The notes beneath the pieces are model-generated. The model was not told the origin of the DNA, ran no database searches, and saw nothing but the letters and a program-made list of their open reading frames with translations. A stretch of 64,000 bases of DNA, taken from Paraspadella gotoi (Eukaryota; Chaetognatha). Positions 38,076 through 49,990 of the stretch are shown piece by piece (the first letter of the stretch is position 1; each line of letters opens with the position of its first letter). The position numbers were made by a program, and so were the translations under genes. The DNA lies in the NCBI GenBank assembly GCA_051294375.1, contig CM119266.1, positions 411,132-475,131 on the forward strand, given 5' to 3'.

Positions 38076-39416
38076 TACCCCGTGAGCCAAAACAAATGAT
38101 ACAAAATAAACCAATGCCGTATTTTATTGTATAGAGATAGACTTAAATCATTTTAGGGTAATTTTACTATTCAACGTCGGTAACCAACTGGTCGGTTCTT
38201 TGTTAATCCATTTAATTTTGTTTTCCCTCTAGCATCGAATCGCACTTTGCTCAATAATATACATTTTTTTGTTCAGTAATACAAATTTTATAATAAATAA
38301 TAAATGTTTTAAATTTATTTTAATTATTATTTTTATGTTTAAGGTAGAAAATTAATTGTTTACGTACAAGTTTTATAAAGAAACAAATTTCGGACATATT
38401 TCAGCACAAAAACAAATTTATTTGTGAAATAAATATTTTTACAGACTTTTTCTCTCTCTTTTTTTCCTTTCAAACTTCAAAGTCTATAAAAATATTTTTT
38501 TATCAAATCAATTCTTTTTTTATATTTATATATATTTTTGTATTATATTATTATTTATTTTATACGGTTAGCAATTGGGTTAAGGTTGGTTAGGGATTAG
38601 GGGTGTTTAGGTTTAAGGGTGGTTAGGAATTTGTAATAAAAAGCTTTTTACCCTTACGGTATCTTTTCTTTTTTTTTTTTTCTTTTTTTTTTGCGTAACG
38701 AGATTTCTTAATATGTCGCTCATAAGAAGCAAAAAAAAAAAAAACCGACTGCAAAATCCCGGTCGGTGAATGTAAAAATAAGCCTCTTTTTATTAAATAA
38801 ATAAATAATTTTTTGATTTTTTATGTATAAATTTTATTTTAATTCATCATTATTAACAACTTTAAATCTATTTTCCAGCAAAGGAGGTAAAATCGCCAAG
38901 TTGTTGGGACCTTGGTACAGATATAATTCAACTTTTTACCCACAACAAAGTTTATAAACTTTTTGTTGCCTGGGAGGGTTACGCTTCAACATTTATTGAA
39001 ATAATTTTAGCAGGCTGATACAAATATGATTAAGAATCCTTGTCTGTATCTAAAAGGATTATTGGCATGATGATGAAGACGGCTACTTACTGCTTAAAAA
39101 TATTTGTTTCACAAATCAATTTGTTTTCGGGCTGATGATGGCTTACATTGAATGCGAAAAATGTTCAAAATTTGTTTCTATATAAAACTTGTATGTAAAC
39201 AAACAATTTATTTTTTACCTGAAACATAAAAATAGCAATTAAAATAAATTTAAAACAATTATTATTTATTATAATGAACAAAAATTTATTATACTGAACA
39301 AAAAATAATGTAAATTATTTTGAGAAAGTTTAAAAACGTCAATGATATTTAAATCAAATTGTATCATAAATTTTATTAGGTTTTATTTTGTATCAGTCGA
39401 TTTGGCTCACGGGGTA
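38076..39416. mobile_element. Foldback element, 1.34 kb, ends TACCCCGTGAGCCAAA
   Basis: The ends are inverted copies: taccccgtgagccaaaa at 38076 and tttggctcacggggta ending at 39416, followed inward by gatacaaaataaa in both. Inner segments at about 38285-38400 and 39160-39300 are also inverted copies of each other (for example acgtacaagttttataaag against ctatataaaacttgtatgt). No coding frame. A related single end lies at 52800-52949. Confidence 0.7.
38577..38626 (+). repeat. Degenerate TTAGG/TTAGGG-like tract
   Basis: A G/T-rich run with several TTAGG or TTAGGG words separated by variants, within the foldback element. It is too short and irregular to call an interstitial telomere. Confidence 0.35.
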
Positions 39417-41738
39417 TTTAATCACTTTTAAATATATCTCGAAAATTTACAGCATCTCGTTCAGTAGGAACAAACGGAGAATGATAAAAAATAATTAGTC
39501 CAATTTCTCGTGGAAATCTTTAAATATTACAGAATTTGCCCTGATAATTAAAGGTTATCTCATCAAGGCAATTATTCAAATATTATTAAACCTTTTAAAA
39601 TGTAATTATCAAAATGTATTTTCTTCAATACGCATTGGGCCATTGGTGATACCTCACGTCCTTGACATCAGCCATCGCCAGGATTTCCGGTTCTAAAAAA
39701 AAAAAAAAAATTCAACGCAGAAAGTCCATTTCAAACGACAACGACCATTTTAACTTGCGAGGCGTGAATAAAGGGATAAAAGAAATTCATCACTCCATTC
39801 TAATAATTCTATAGTCGGAGCCTAAAGACGTCACAAGATTCCTCGTTATTTCTTTGTGACTTTGTCTATCGGTCTGTTCCTCGGCCACTATCTTTTTAAC
39901 GTCGAGGGGGGCCGGGGGACGTTTTTTTTACGGTTACCAGCTTCCTTTAGTTAGGAAAAAAATTGTACAAACGTGTGTATAAAACAGGAAGACGCTTTGA
40001 AAAAAAAAAGGGGTGCGCTTTACGACTGCTCTTCTTTGCTTTTTTACGCCTTTGCGTAAAAAAAAAGGGCAACTTGAGCCGCATGGGAAAAAAAAGGCGA
40101 ACGTTAAAATTCGAAATATGCGTGCGGTTTCTCGGTCGAGACTTAAGACGCCAATCGTAATATTAATATTATTAAGCGGCATAAAAAAATATCTTTAATA
40201 TCGAATTAACGAAGAATATGAATCTGTCTTTTTCGTTTTAGAGTTATGACCGGTAGGGGGTTTCCGCGCGTCGCTTTCGTAGTCTCTCCGGTCCTCACCG
40301 TAAACCTAAATCTCTTGTGAACCGACGCTTTTACGTCTCTTTCTTTTCCTCGTTCCCCCCCCCCTCCCGAGGATTTTAAAATAAGACCAAGAAAAGAAAA
40401 AAATTCCCAGGCCTTTTAGTCAATGCAGGTGCAATGTTTAAGTTTATGTCGGTACAACCAATGTGAAAAATTATTCAGTCATTCAACAAATTAGCTATAT
40501 GACTTTGGACGGGCTATTTCATCTTCTTCATATATTTATATTTATTCTTTATGTTGTTTATTTATTACTATATTTTATTCAATGCTGTAAATAAAAAGCT
40601 TAAAAGTTTGCGTCAGTGAAATCACTTTCATTTAACGTGACTTACCCGTTCATCGGAAAATCGTCGTAAATTCTTGGCGTGGTCATCGCCAATTTGGCTG
40701 CGTCGTAGCGTGACGTATATTTATAACTTAATATCAAGTGGGTGATAGAATTAAGGGAGTAAAGAATCGAGATGCAGAAGTTAGCTAGAGAAGATATTCT
40801 GATAAAGGTAAGATAGGAAAGGAGTTTAGATGTAATAAGACAAAAAAGTATCTAGAAAACTCACTTTTACTACGCAGTATTATTTCTCTTCCTCTTTCAC
40901 ATTTGCCCCAACCGTCATTCTTTCATTACCTTCTTTCTGACAACGCGGCCGTACAACCACCATCTTCCCACCATCGAACATTACCGGTCCACCTACTAAC
41001 CGCCTTTCCAACAACTTAGATTCTACCATCTACCACCTCCGCCTCATTTCGCGACGATCTCTTCCGCCCTTTTCCCTTTTCCTCTTCCCGAATTCGCGCG
41101 TCAAACGAGAAGCTCATTCGCGTTTTTGTCCTTCGAACTCATTTTCGGAAAAACGAGACTTTCGGTCCTGCGATTCGGAATAGTGGGTTTCAGATTTCAG
41201 ACTTTCGAGATCTACTTTTTTACTTCGCGCCATTTAAATTAGTTTTGTATTCGAGACTCTATTTCGACTATATTACGACTCGCCTAATTTGAAATATGTA
41301 GGGTTTTCTAGGGTGCATGAAATGACTATAAAATCATTTTAATTTTATTCGCGTGGGAAAACTATTTAAATTTAAATTCAACCGCAATATCTTTTTTTTT
41401 TATTTAAAAACATTTACGCTTAATCTGCCTTAATCGGACATTTTGAGAAATTAAAATTACGAATAAAAATGACAAGCTGGGTGGCGATTTTTTAACTTGG
41501 GGTGAAAGAAAACTATTTAAGACTCAGAATTTACTATCGGATCTTCACTTCCATTAATAGTTTTAGTTGTTTTATAATTCTTTAAATTTTTTGATGGATT
41601 ATTTCGAAAGCTTTCTTTATTCTGTAAAATTGATATTAAATAAAAAAGAACGTAATGAAAAAACTTAATGAAATACTTTCACTACATTAAATTATTTTTC
41701 TCAGCTAGTTTCCGTTCGTCGGCGCCCAAAGACTAAAG

Positions 41739-44700
41739 ATGTCTGCTCATCGCCGAAATCTCTGCTTCTTCCTTTTGGTCTCCTGCTTTTTCACTGCCTA
41801 CGGTAAGACAGACATATGAGAACCACGCACAATCGCCTTTTAGAGATAAAAGTTTCCAAAACGTTGATCTTGGACCAAGGCTTGGTGGAGGAAAAAGATT
41901 TTATATAGTTAAATTCAAGACGCAATTCATATCTGCCCAGATCCAATGCACAATGTAAATGAATGTACTGCTTCTGTAACAATCACTGCTTTGCTAAGTA
42001 AAAACTCTTCAATAATCTTTTTACATTTTTAAACTTCATTTTATGTTTGAATTTGGTGAGTAATAATTACGGAAATACCAAGTAATATTATTGTCGTACT
42101 TTTTATCATTGGTTAAGCACTCGATCTCAATCTTTACCGGAAGACGTAGTTAAAATATTTTATTACGAAAAGTGAAATTCCGATTTAACGTTTCTTTACC
42201 GTTAAATGGATTTTACATCTTCACTCTTAAGTATAGAATACATACATTGTATCGCGTATATCGTATTATATATGCATAGATACTTTTTACACCGCGAAAT
42301 TTCTTTATAAGATGAGATCTGTATCGCACATAAAATTTTAATGTTCTTTATGTCTACAGTTATTGAGTCTATTTGTATGTTTTCACTGATTGTTTACATT
42401 CCGCCAAAAGAAACCTTTCGAAAAAATAAAAACAATTCATTATTTATTAATTTTTTTATAATTAGGTCATATTTGCTTGTTTACGTGTTTTGCACGGGAA
42501 TTTTCGTTGGCACCGACGAAGCGAAAAAAATATTTAGCTTCTCCGTTTCTCCGTTCTGCGTTAGTTTAGTGCGATGCTCACTTGTTTTTGTTTCATCTCA
42601 GGCGAAGAATGTGTGGAAGTCCCGATAGAGTGCTCAGGCGACGGAGAGATCGATCCGGACGCTCAGCAGGCGCCGATCGCGGTAAGTCTTTTCGCTGTAT
42701 AGTGACGGGGTGAGACGGCAATCCCGAAAGGCAAAACCGGAAGTCGGGTAAGTTTCAGTTTGCCAACTTCAGAGAATGAAAAAAAAAAGATAAAAAGGAA
42801 AATAAAAAACGTCGAGAGTACGAAAGAAATAGGAAAAGCAAAAAGAGGGAAAAGTATCATGAATCAAATCTACTAATGGACAGATTAGTATATTAATCAC
42901 CTTCGTAATACCCTGTTTCTTCCACATCTCCTTAAAGGAATACTTGGACGTAGTCTTCGTCATCGACGGCAGCACCAGCATCGGCGAGAAGTCCTTCGTC
43001 CTCGGCAAAAACTTCGTCGCTGACTTCGTCTCTGACTTCGTCGTAGGCCCGGGAATGTCCAGAGTTGGGGTCGTCACATACGGAACCAACGTGACCATCA
43101 ACATGGAGCTGGGAGAGTCGGCCGACCTGGGCGGGGACGAGACCGTCTCCAAGATCAAAGGTTTAGGGGGGGGGGTGGATGAACGTGGCTAAAAGTCTGT
43201 TTTCTGAGTCTGTTGTGGATGAAAGTGGGCGAAGTGGGTCAACCCTTAAGGTTTGACTTTTTTGAGCCATTTTACCAACTTTGTTACATTATACTGTAGC
43301 TAAAATTTTGGCTAACAATACCAGTTTTAAAGAGTTAGAGAAAGTGATTGATTATGAAAATGAAAAAAAGAAAAAAAGAACAATGCACAATCAAATTTGA
43401 TAGTTTCAATAATCCTCCAACTCCGGGTGTTTCAGGCATCCAACAACCCGGGGGCGGAACCCGGACGGGGCAGGGCGTCAAGGCCATGACGAGCCTCTTC
43501 GTCAAACAGGGTCGACTCGCGGAGGAGATCGTGAAGAGCATGGCCTTTATTCTCACCGACGGGAGGAGTCAGCAGCCGCCAGGGGAAAATGCTAAGGAAG
43601 CCAGGTGGGCGTTGATGAATGCACACATGCAATGCATAGTGCATACGTTCTTTTATTCATTCATTTATTCATTCATACAATCAGTTTTTTTTATTCAGAA
43701 AGGAGACAGCGCAAAACAACTTGGTTAAAAAATGAATAGTCAGTACTTTTTAAATTCTTCGATTGATTTAATTTTTGATCGTTTAATCATAGATTGGCAT
43801 GAATCTCCACTTTTCGGTAGTAGGGTGGGTTGTACGGTTATCGATCAATTTTCTTTCATTTGACAAGGGATTTGGGAATCACCCTGTACGCGATCGGCAT
43901 CGGCGAGGAGATCAACCGGGACGAACTCATCTCCATCGCGGGGACTGAGGAAAGGGTCTACCTCATCGCCAACTACGAGCAGCTCGTCGACATCAAGGCC
44001 GAGGTCTTCCCCAAGCCAATGCGTCCACCGATCCCTAAATCAGCCGGGGTCAGATGTGTCCAGGTGGGTGTTGGAGCGAGAAGGGTTTAGGGAAGAGAAG
44101 TTTGGAGGTGGAGAACGAAAGTAAAGGAAAAGTGGATGAAAAGATTATTATTTAATATTTATTTGTAAGCTGTGAAATATGGTCGATAGGCGGAAGAGGT
44201 TTCATCGGTTACCTAACAAGTGAAGTTTTATTATTTGAAACAAATTTTTAAGCTCGTATGAGAGTGTTCTTAAGCAATTCTCGCACAACTTTGTCCAAGG
44301 TTGTTACAAGGTTTGGAACCGATTTACGATGGCCTTTTTTTTTAAAGCCTTTTAATTATTACCTCAATTACTTTCGTCAACTGAAATTCTCTTTGACTTC
44401 GTTATCGAATCTTGTGTTCGACCCCAACTCATTTTATGCTAATTAAAATTTATAGAAAATTAAGAAACCAAGAAGAAATTTGATTTCATCCTGCGTTACG
44501 GGAAGTTTTGTTCAATTGTTAGCTAAATATTCTTGGTATTTTACAGTCAGTATTTACAGCCAGTATTTACAGCCAGTCAATTATGATTATGATTAAAAGT
44601 TTTGCTTCCGTTGCATGAAAATGTTATTTAATGGATTTAAATATTTTTATTAGGAAATTTATTTTTATATGGGAAAACTTTTTGATTTAGGATTTTTATC

Positions 44701-45633
44701 TACATTTTTATTGGTTATTTATATTTTATATTTACATTTTCTCGAGGGATAAAAAAACAATCTGGACTGAAAGTAATTATTTCGTTGCTTACAATTTATG
44801 CTTGTTAAAGTAGTATATCAATATTTTACATGATGAAATATTTAATTTTGATTAATTTAATTAATTGAATAAAATTCAATGGATTACGTTAAAAATTTTT
44901 ACTCTCAACTTACAATTAAATATATGATTAAATATGGATAGTTTTTTACATTTTTAAAAATAGCGGTTTTCAATCCATGAAACAATAAATTCAGTCCGGA
45001 TTTACTACTTCTACTCTTTGTCAAAACGGCTACTTTTTTCCTCCCAACAGCTGGAGTGCATGCTTGATGACGAGGGCGTTCCGACCATGAGGGTCTTGGT
45101 TCCGGACAAGCTGCAATCCTGTTGCAGAGGCGCCATCGGCAGCTGCCCCAATATGAAGTTTGAGGTGACGAAAGAAATAAAACCTAAGCCATCAAAAAAA
45201 CTAACTGAAAATAAACATTTTGATTTCTATATCTATAATCATCATACTCATGATATTATTAAACCATATTGAACAGCTATCACAAAAGCACCGCAAGATT
45301 AATTGTGCTGTGTTTCCAATGGATTACTCTTTTGTTAATTTTTTTCAGGAGAGCCAAAAGAGCGGTTTCATGCAATGCGATGTAAAAGCGGGCGAGTGCA
45401 ACACTAATTTCAACGTCGCAGAAAAAGATCTCGAGTACAGCAACATTTTGAATCTTTACGAGGAATCTGACGACGGATTGGGTGAGCGGAATTGACATTC
45501 TATAAATAGCAAAAAAATATTGTAATGAATATAAAACAATAAATAGACTATGAGAATTCTTGAGTTGTCGTTATATTTTCAAGATGCAGATATTTTTTTG
45601 TTTTTTGGGGCCCGATCTTCCGAAGTCTATCTC

Positions 45634-45664
<31 letters not shown>

Positions 45665-45961
45665 CCAACAACCCCCTCCCCTCTTCCACACAGTGATCCG
45701 CGACGAGACGGAGTGGCGCCTCAAGTGCACCTACCCCCGCGAGGATCTCCGCACGGCGATGATCGATTCTTCGCGCAAAGTCGCCAACGTCACCAACTCC
45801 GGCTTCATCCCGACGCAACTGGAAGTCTTCGACGCCGCCTTCGCCAACCTCATGCCCAAGCCGCCCATCTACGGACTCAAGGAGAGGGTCTTCGTGCAGG
45901 TCCTCGTCGTCGTCGGGGTGGTCCGAGGGTGGTTGGGGGAGTGAGAATAGGGGGTGGAGAG

Positions 45962-46059
<98 letters not shown>

Positions 46060-48077
46060 TTATTGAAAAATGTCTCGCTTGATGTAACCTGGTCTTCTAT
46101 TGTTTAAAATATTTTAACTTTTAATATAGTTGTTATGATACGTATAAATTAAAAAAATTTTCTATTATTTGGTCGGAAACCAATTTTCTAGTTAGTTTTT
46201 CTTGAACGCAAGAAGCTGTAACACTAACAAAAACAACAAAACAAATTACCAGTAAAGTCAATAAAAAGAAGAATAATCCCATTCCGAAAAAAATCAACCT
46301 CCCACTTTTGCCGCGATGCCCCCTCCTTCAGGCTTCCATGCCCACCCACGAAGAACTGGAGCTGTTTCCTCTCAACTGTTGGACGACGCAGACGGCGGAC
46401 CCGGGCAGCGCCGTCCGCAAGGAGTTGATCGTCAACGGATGCGACGAAGAGGCTTCGCTGCAGCGCGAACCCGACAACAGGGCCGTTCAGTCACGCTTCT
46501 CCTTTGAGGCCTTTAGGTAAATAAGGGGCGGGGGGACTGAAGGACGGTTGGACGGACAAACGGACTGGCATTAAGGACAGAACTTTTACCAACAAATGTA
46601 TATTGAATGAATAACAAAATAAGAATATGATAAATGATGAAGATATGGACAGACTCAGATATTGGACAGACTCATTTTAGGTCAGAGGGAATATAGAGAG
46701 AATGAAAAAAACATACAGAAAAAAAATTTGGGAGAGAATGGCTGACTGAAGAAAGGAAAATAAAAACAAGTTTGAGCAAACAATGTCGGATCTGCCAACG
46801 ATCATTATCGGTAATTAATTAATTAATAAATAATTAATTAATTATTTAATTACTTCAAGTTAATTATTTAATTAATTATACAATTATGCACTTAATTTGA
46901 TCCAAAATGTTTGTTTTGATTGATTAATTAACTGATTAAGAAAAAGAAGCATAATCAATTAGTGAAACAGGTTCTTTGTTTTTTCCATTTAAACTCATTT
47001 CCACTCAAACAATTCCAATCACGAGTAATTGGTGTTTTTTGCTAAGGTGGGACGGACGGACGAACGAAAGGACAGACAGACTAACAGACAGACAGACGGA
47101 CGGATGGACATCGTTTTTTTTGCATAATTTATCATAATTCGATGTTCTGACATGATATAGGTGAATGCCTGATAAGATTGAGGGGGCGGACCGACGGACC
47201 GACAAAGTGAATTATAGAGTCGGGATCTGCTGAAAGCAGATCCGACTAAAAATGACAGAAAAAAATCTGGGAAAAAAAATACATAGCTCAAAACAATAAA
47301 AATTAGAGAAAGCTGGATCAAATAAATCGGCACCCCTGACCCTCACCCACTCTCCAAGGTTTCACGGTGAATCCTGCAAAGTCTTCATCCACTGCGACCT
47401 CCTCATCTGCGCCGCCGACGACCCTTCGTCCAGATGCTCCCAGGGCTGCGTCCGTCGCCGAAGGAGATCTCTCGGCGGCACTTACTTGTCTTCGCAGGTC
47501 ACAACTTGATTTTGAAAAGTTTTTTTTTTTCTGACCTAAACGTTTATAGATTGATTGAGTCTTCGATCAATCAAAATTCATTGAACATTTAACAATTAAT
47601 CCCCTTCGTCTTATATTCATACTCTGTATTACTTCAAAGATACGTTTTTATTTGTTTTACTAAATGATATGGTAAAACTGTTCAAAGCGCTGATGAAGAA
47701 GACTCGAAATGTTTTAGAGTCGAAACATGTCTGCATTATAAAATAAAAAATCGTTGTTAATAAACCTATTAAATTCTTTGTAAAACTAAATGATATCGTA
47801 TTACAAAGCCACAATAAAACTCAAAATACAATATTTGTTACCTAAAAAGACTAGATTAATGTTATAAGTTAATAAAACTCCTCCAAGCGTTTGTGTAATT
47901 TTAAATCGATTTTCATTGGATCCCAGAGCGTGACGGCCGGACCAATCGTCATCGGAGATCCCAACGAAGCGAAGGCCACCTTCGTCGACGGCGTCAACAG
48001 GATGGAGAGACTCCGCGCCGTTGGCGAGCAGCTCGACCGAATGATGTTCGATATCCGGAGGGGGCGCTTCCGGTTTT

Positions 48078-48079
<2 letters not shown>
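41739..48079 (+). CDS. Secreted vWA-ZP domain extracellular-matrix protein
   Basis: Eleven exons: 41739-41802, 42602-42681, 42938-43160, 43436-43604, 43868-44063, 45051-45164, 45349-45481, 45694-45899, 46332-46516, 47359-47497, 47927-48079; 1,662 bases, 553 residues. Residues 1-22 are a signal peptide (NLCFFLLVSCFFTAYG). A von Willebrand A domain spans about 49-225, with metal-site residues DGSTS (58-62), the TRTG threonine (131-134) and TDGRS (163-167). A zona pellucida module with many cysteines spans about 240-488; its end, FHGESCKVFIHCDLLICAAD...CSQGC, resembles uromodulin-type ZP-C domains. Five arginines at 489-493 form a furin-type site. The 60 residues after it have no membrane span, so the protein is probably secreted and polymerises in matrix or cuticle. 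The vWA-ZP order resembles nematode CUT-6, but the ZP tail looks more like deuterostome or lophotrochozoan types, so I assign no symbol. Confidence 0.93.
45968..46056. repeat. (GA)n microsatellite in vWA-ZP intron 8
   Basis: About 44 GA units just after the donor of the exon ending at 45899. Confidence 0.95.
46785..47246. mobile_element. Dispersed element with GTCGGATCTGC inverted repeats, copy 2 (inverted)
   Basis: Ends GTCGGATCTGC (46785-46795) and GCAGATCCGAC (47236-47246) are perfect 11-base inverted repeats. It is a shortened reverse-complement copy of the elements at 14815 and 59285, sharing gacatgatataggtgaatgc, the CGGACGGACG tract and the taattaattaat region. It lies in the vWA-ZP intron 46517-47358. 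Confidence 0.8.
47690..47731 (+). ncRNA. Hammerhead-ribozyme-like motif
   Basis: Core CTGATGA, then a stem II GACTC...GAGTC, then GAAACATGTC, which supplies the A-C...G-U short stem III and the GUC cleavage triplet. Four extra bases (AGAA) separate CTGATGA from stem II, so this copy may be inactive. It lies in the vWA-ZP intron 47498-47926. Confidence 0.5.

Positions 48080-48080
<1 letters not shown>

Positions 48081-48111
<31 letters not shown>
48081..48111. repeat. (GA)n run directly after the vWA-ZP stop codon
   Basis: About 15 GA units at the start of the 3' UTR. Confidence 0.9.
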
Positions 48112-48113
<2 letters not shown>

Positions 48114-48326
48114 GGCTTCGACATATGAATTAAGATGCAGCAACTTGCGATTTTCCAGAAAAATATCGAAACGCTTTGTTTTCTTCCATTTAGTATTGTC
48201 CCTCGGTTTTTTGTTGTTTTTTTTTAACCGCAATTTATCATTATTTTTAACCAACCCGGTTTTGTTTAGTACATATTTTTTTATTTTGTCAAACGCTACC
48301 GCGTCTCGCTTATCGCGGAGGATATC

Positions 48327-48414
48327 AGTAGTATATGAGACCAGGCTAATCGATATTACTTTTGTTAGAGCAGAATTGACCAGTGAAATATGTAGCCTGG
48401 TCTCATATACTACT
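48327..48414. repeat. Hairpin with perfect 22-base inverted repeats in 3' UTR
   Basis: 48327-48348 (agtagtatatgagaccaggc plus ta) is the exact inverse of 48393-48414, with a 44-base spacer. It sits in the vWA-ZP 3' UTR, about 35 bases before its AATAAA, and would fold as a stable stem in the RNA. Confidence 0.85.
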
Positions 48415-48448
48415 ATATCATTAAAATTATTATCATCGTGGACATAGA

Positions 48449-48489
48449 AATAAATATAATAGGTCTGTGTTTGAAAACTATCGTTTATT
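48449..48489. terminator. Facing poly(A) signals of convergent genes
   Basis: AATAAA at 48449-48454 on the plus strand (vWA-ZP gene) and AATAAA on the minus strand (plus-strand TTTATT at 48484-48489) for the two-domain methyltransferase gene. They face each other 30 bases apart, so the two transcripts probably end within or across the same few tens of bases. Confidence 0.55.
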
Positions 48490-48753
48490 TTCTGCGACAA
48501 TTAAACTAGGTTAACATATTAGTTTAAACAAAAAAAAAGCTACTTCGTAGAACGCTTCACTCTAGGTCAATGAAAGTGCAAGCTTGAAGTTGAAATGGTC
48601 AGAAGTAAAAACAGTCTCTCAAAGATTCAATGGTTCGTTAAAATGTGTCGAGCTCTACATTGGAACAAGCCTAATGACAATATACACAACCTGATATCGC
48701 TAAAACCCCCGTTATACAATGCCGCAGGTGGACGATCTCTTCCACACCCAAAA

Positions 48754-49914
48754 TCAATCCTCTTCCTCCTCCGCATTCCCCGTCCAGCACCCGCTCTCCA
48801 GATGCGCCCTTTTCTTGACCCGAAAGACTTGCACCAATCCGCGCTCGTCCAGGATGTAACCGGGATTAACGTGTTCGTAGAGGATTTCCCAACATCCCTC
48901 TTGAGCGAGTCGACGACAGGTTCGGTCGAAGGCGCCGCGGAAGACGGCCACGTCGCGACGGTCACGTTCGCGCATCGCGTTGACGACGAAGCCGCCAGGG
49001 CGCACGAGGCGGACGAGCGTGCGGAGGGCAGAAGGGAGGAGGTGACCCTCGGCAAACCCACCCGCTACCACCACGGCGTCGTAGGTGGCGGCTGATTTTT
49101 TTTGTTGGGGGGGGGAGTGAATCAGTGGTAAGTAATATGTCCCTGTTTCTTTTCTTTATGCTTTGTTTCTTCTCTTTTCTTTTTTATTTTCTTTTTTGTT
49201 TCTTTTCTTTTCTTTACCTCCGACGTTAGTGACAACATCATCGCAACCGATCGTCAAAATGTGGAAATGTTTGTATCCTCGATCGACTGAACCTTTGATC
49301 ATCTCCTTGGAGGAGTCGAGAGCGTCGATGTCTGGAAACGAAAGACAGATAGATAGAAAAGAAGAAAGAGAGAAGGATAGAAAAGAAGAAAGACATAAAG
49401 AAAGTAAGAAAAAAAAACAAAAACAAAGCAAAGGATTAATGAAGAGCGATTTCGAGATGCTTGAGAGCGAAATGGGGCAGACTGCAGAGAGAGCGAGAAA
49501 TACCAATAAGTACTACATTTGTTAAGTGACTGGAAAAAAAATCAGGAATAGACTGAAAAAAACAGACAAACCGAGATTGAGAAACCATATGTTTCATTCA
49601 CTTTAACAAAAAAAATAATATTTAATTATCTTTCCAACTGACTCGTGTATCCCATTTCCTTCAAGCGTTTGGCCACGAGCCCGGTCCCCGCGCAGACGTC
49701 CAGTATCCTGGCCTCTTTGTCCAGCACCATCGCGGCCAAGTATTCCGCGGCCCAGTCGGCCCCTCTGTATCCCGCCGCCATTTTGTTCGCTTCGTAGGTT
49801 TTTCCGTTCCACCCGAGGTAAATCTCTTGAGACTGACGGAAAGTGATTCCTTCAGATTGAGACTGGCGAGAAGATGGGAGGAATGTCAAAATCTAAGATT
49901 CTTTTAATCTTTCT

Positions 49915-49990
<76 letters not shown>

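Larger units (their letters stand above)
33779..41738. other. 8 kb spacer without a recognisable gene
   Basis: Holds the OPLAH poly(A) signal (AATAAA at 33910), a tandem repeat (34045-34310), purine-rich tracts (34335-34375, 34505-34585), a SINE-like unit (35143-35240), a short inverted-repeat element (35842-36041), GC-richer islands at 36170-36310, 37380-37950 and 40200-41270, and a foldback element (38076-39416). The last island, just upstream of the vWA-ZP gene, may be its promoter. No protein frame here has family resemblance. Confidence 0.5.

Noticed and set aside
47019-47333. 104-residue minus-strand frame with RTSNYDKLCKKND-like words, shared with other loci
   Set aside because: The shared words come from the dispersed non-coding repeat; frames differ and are broken between copies.
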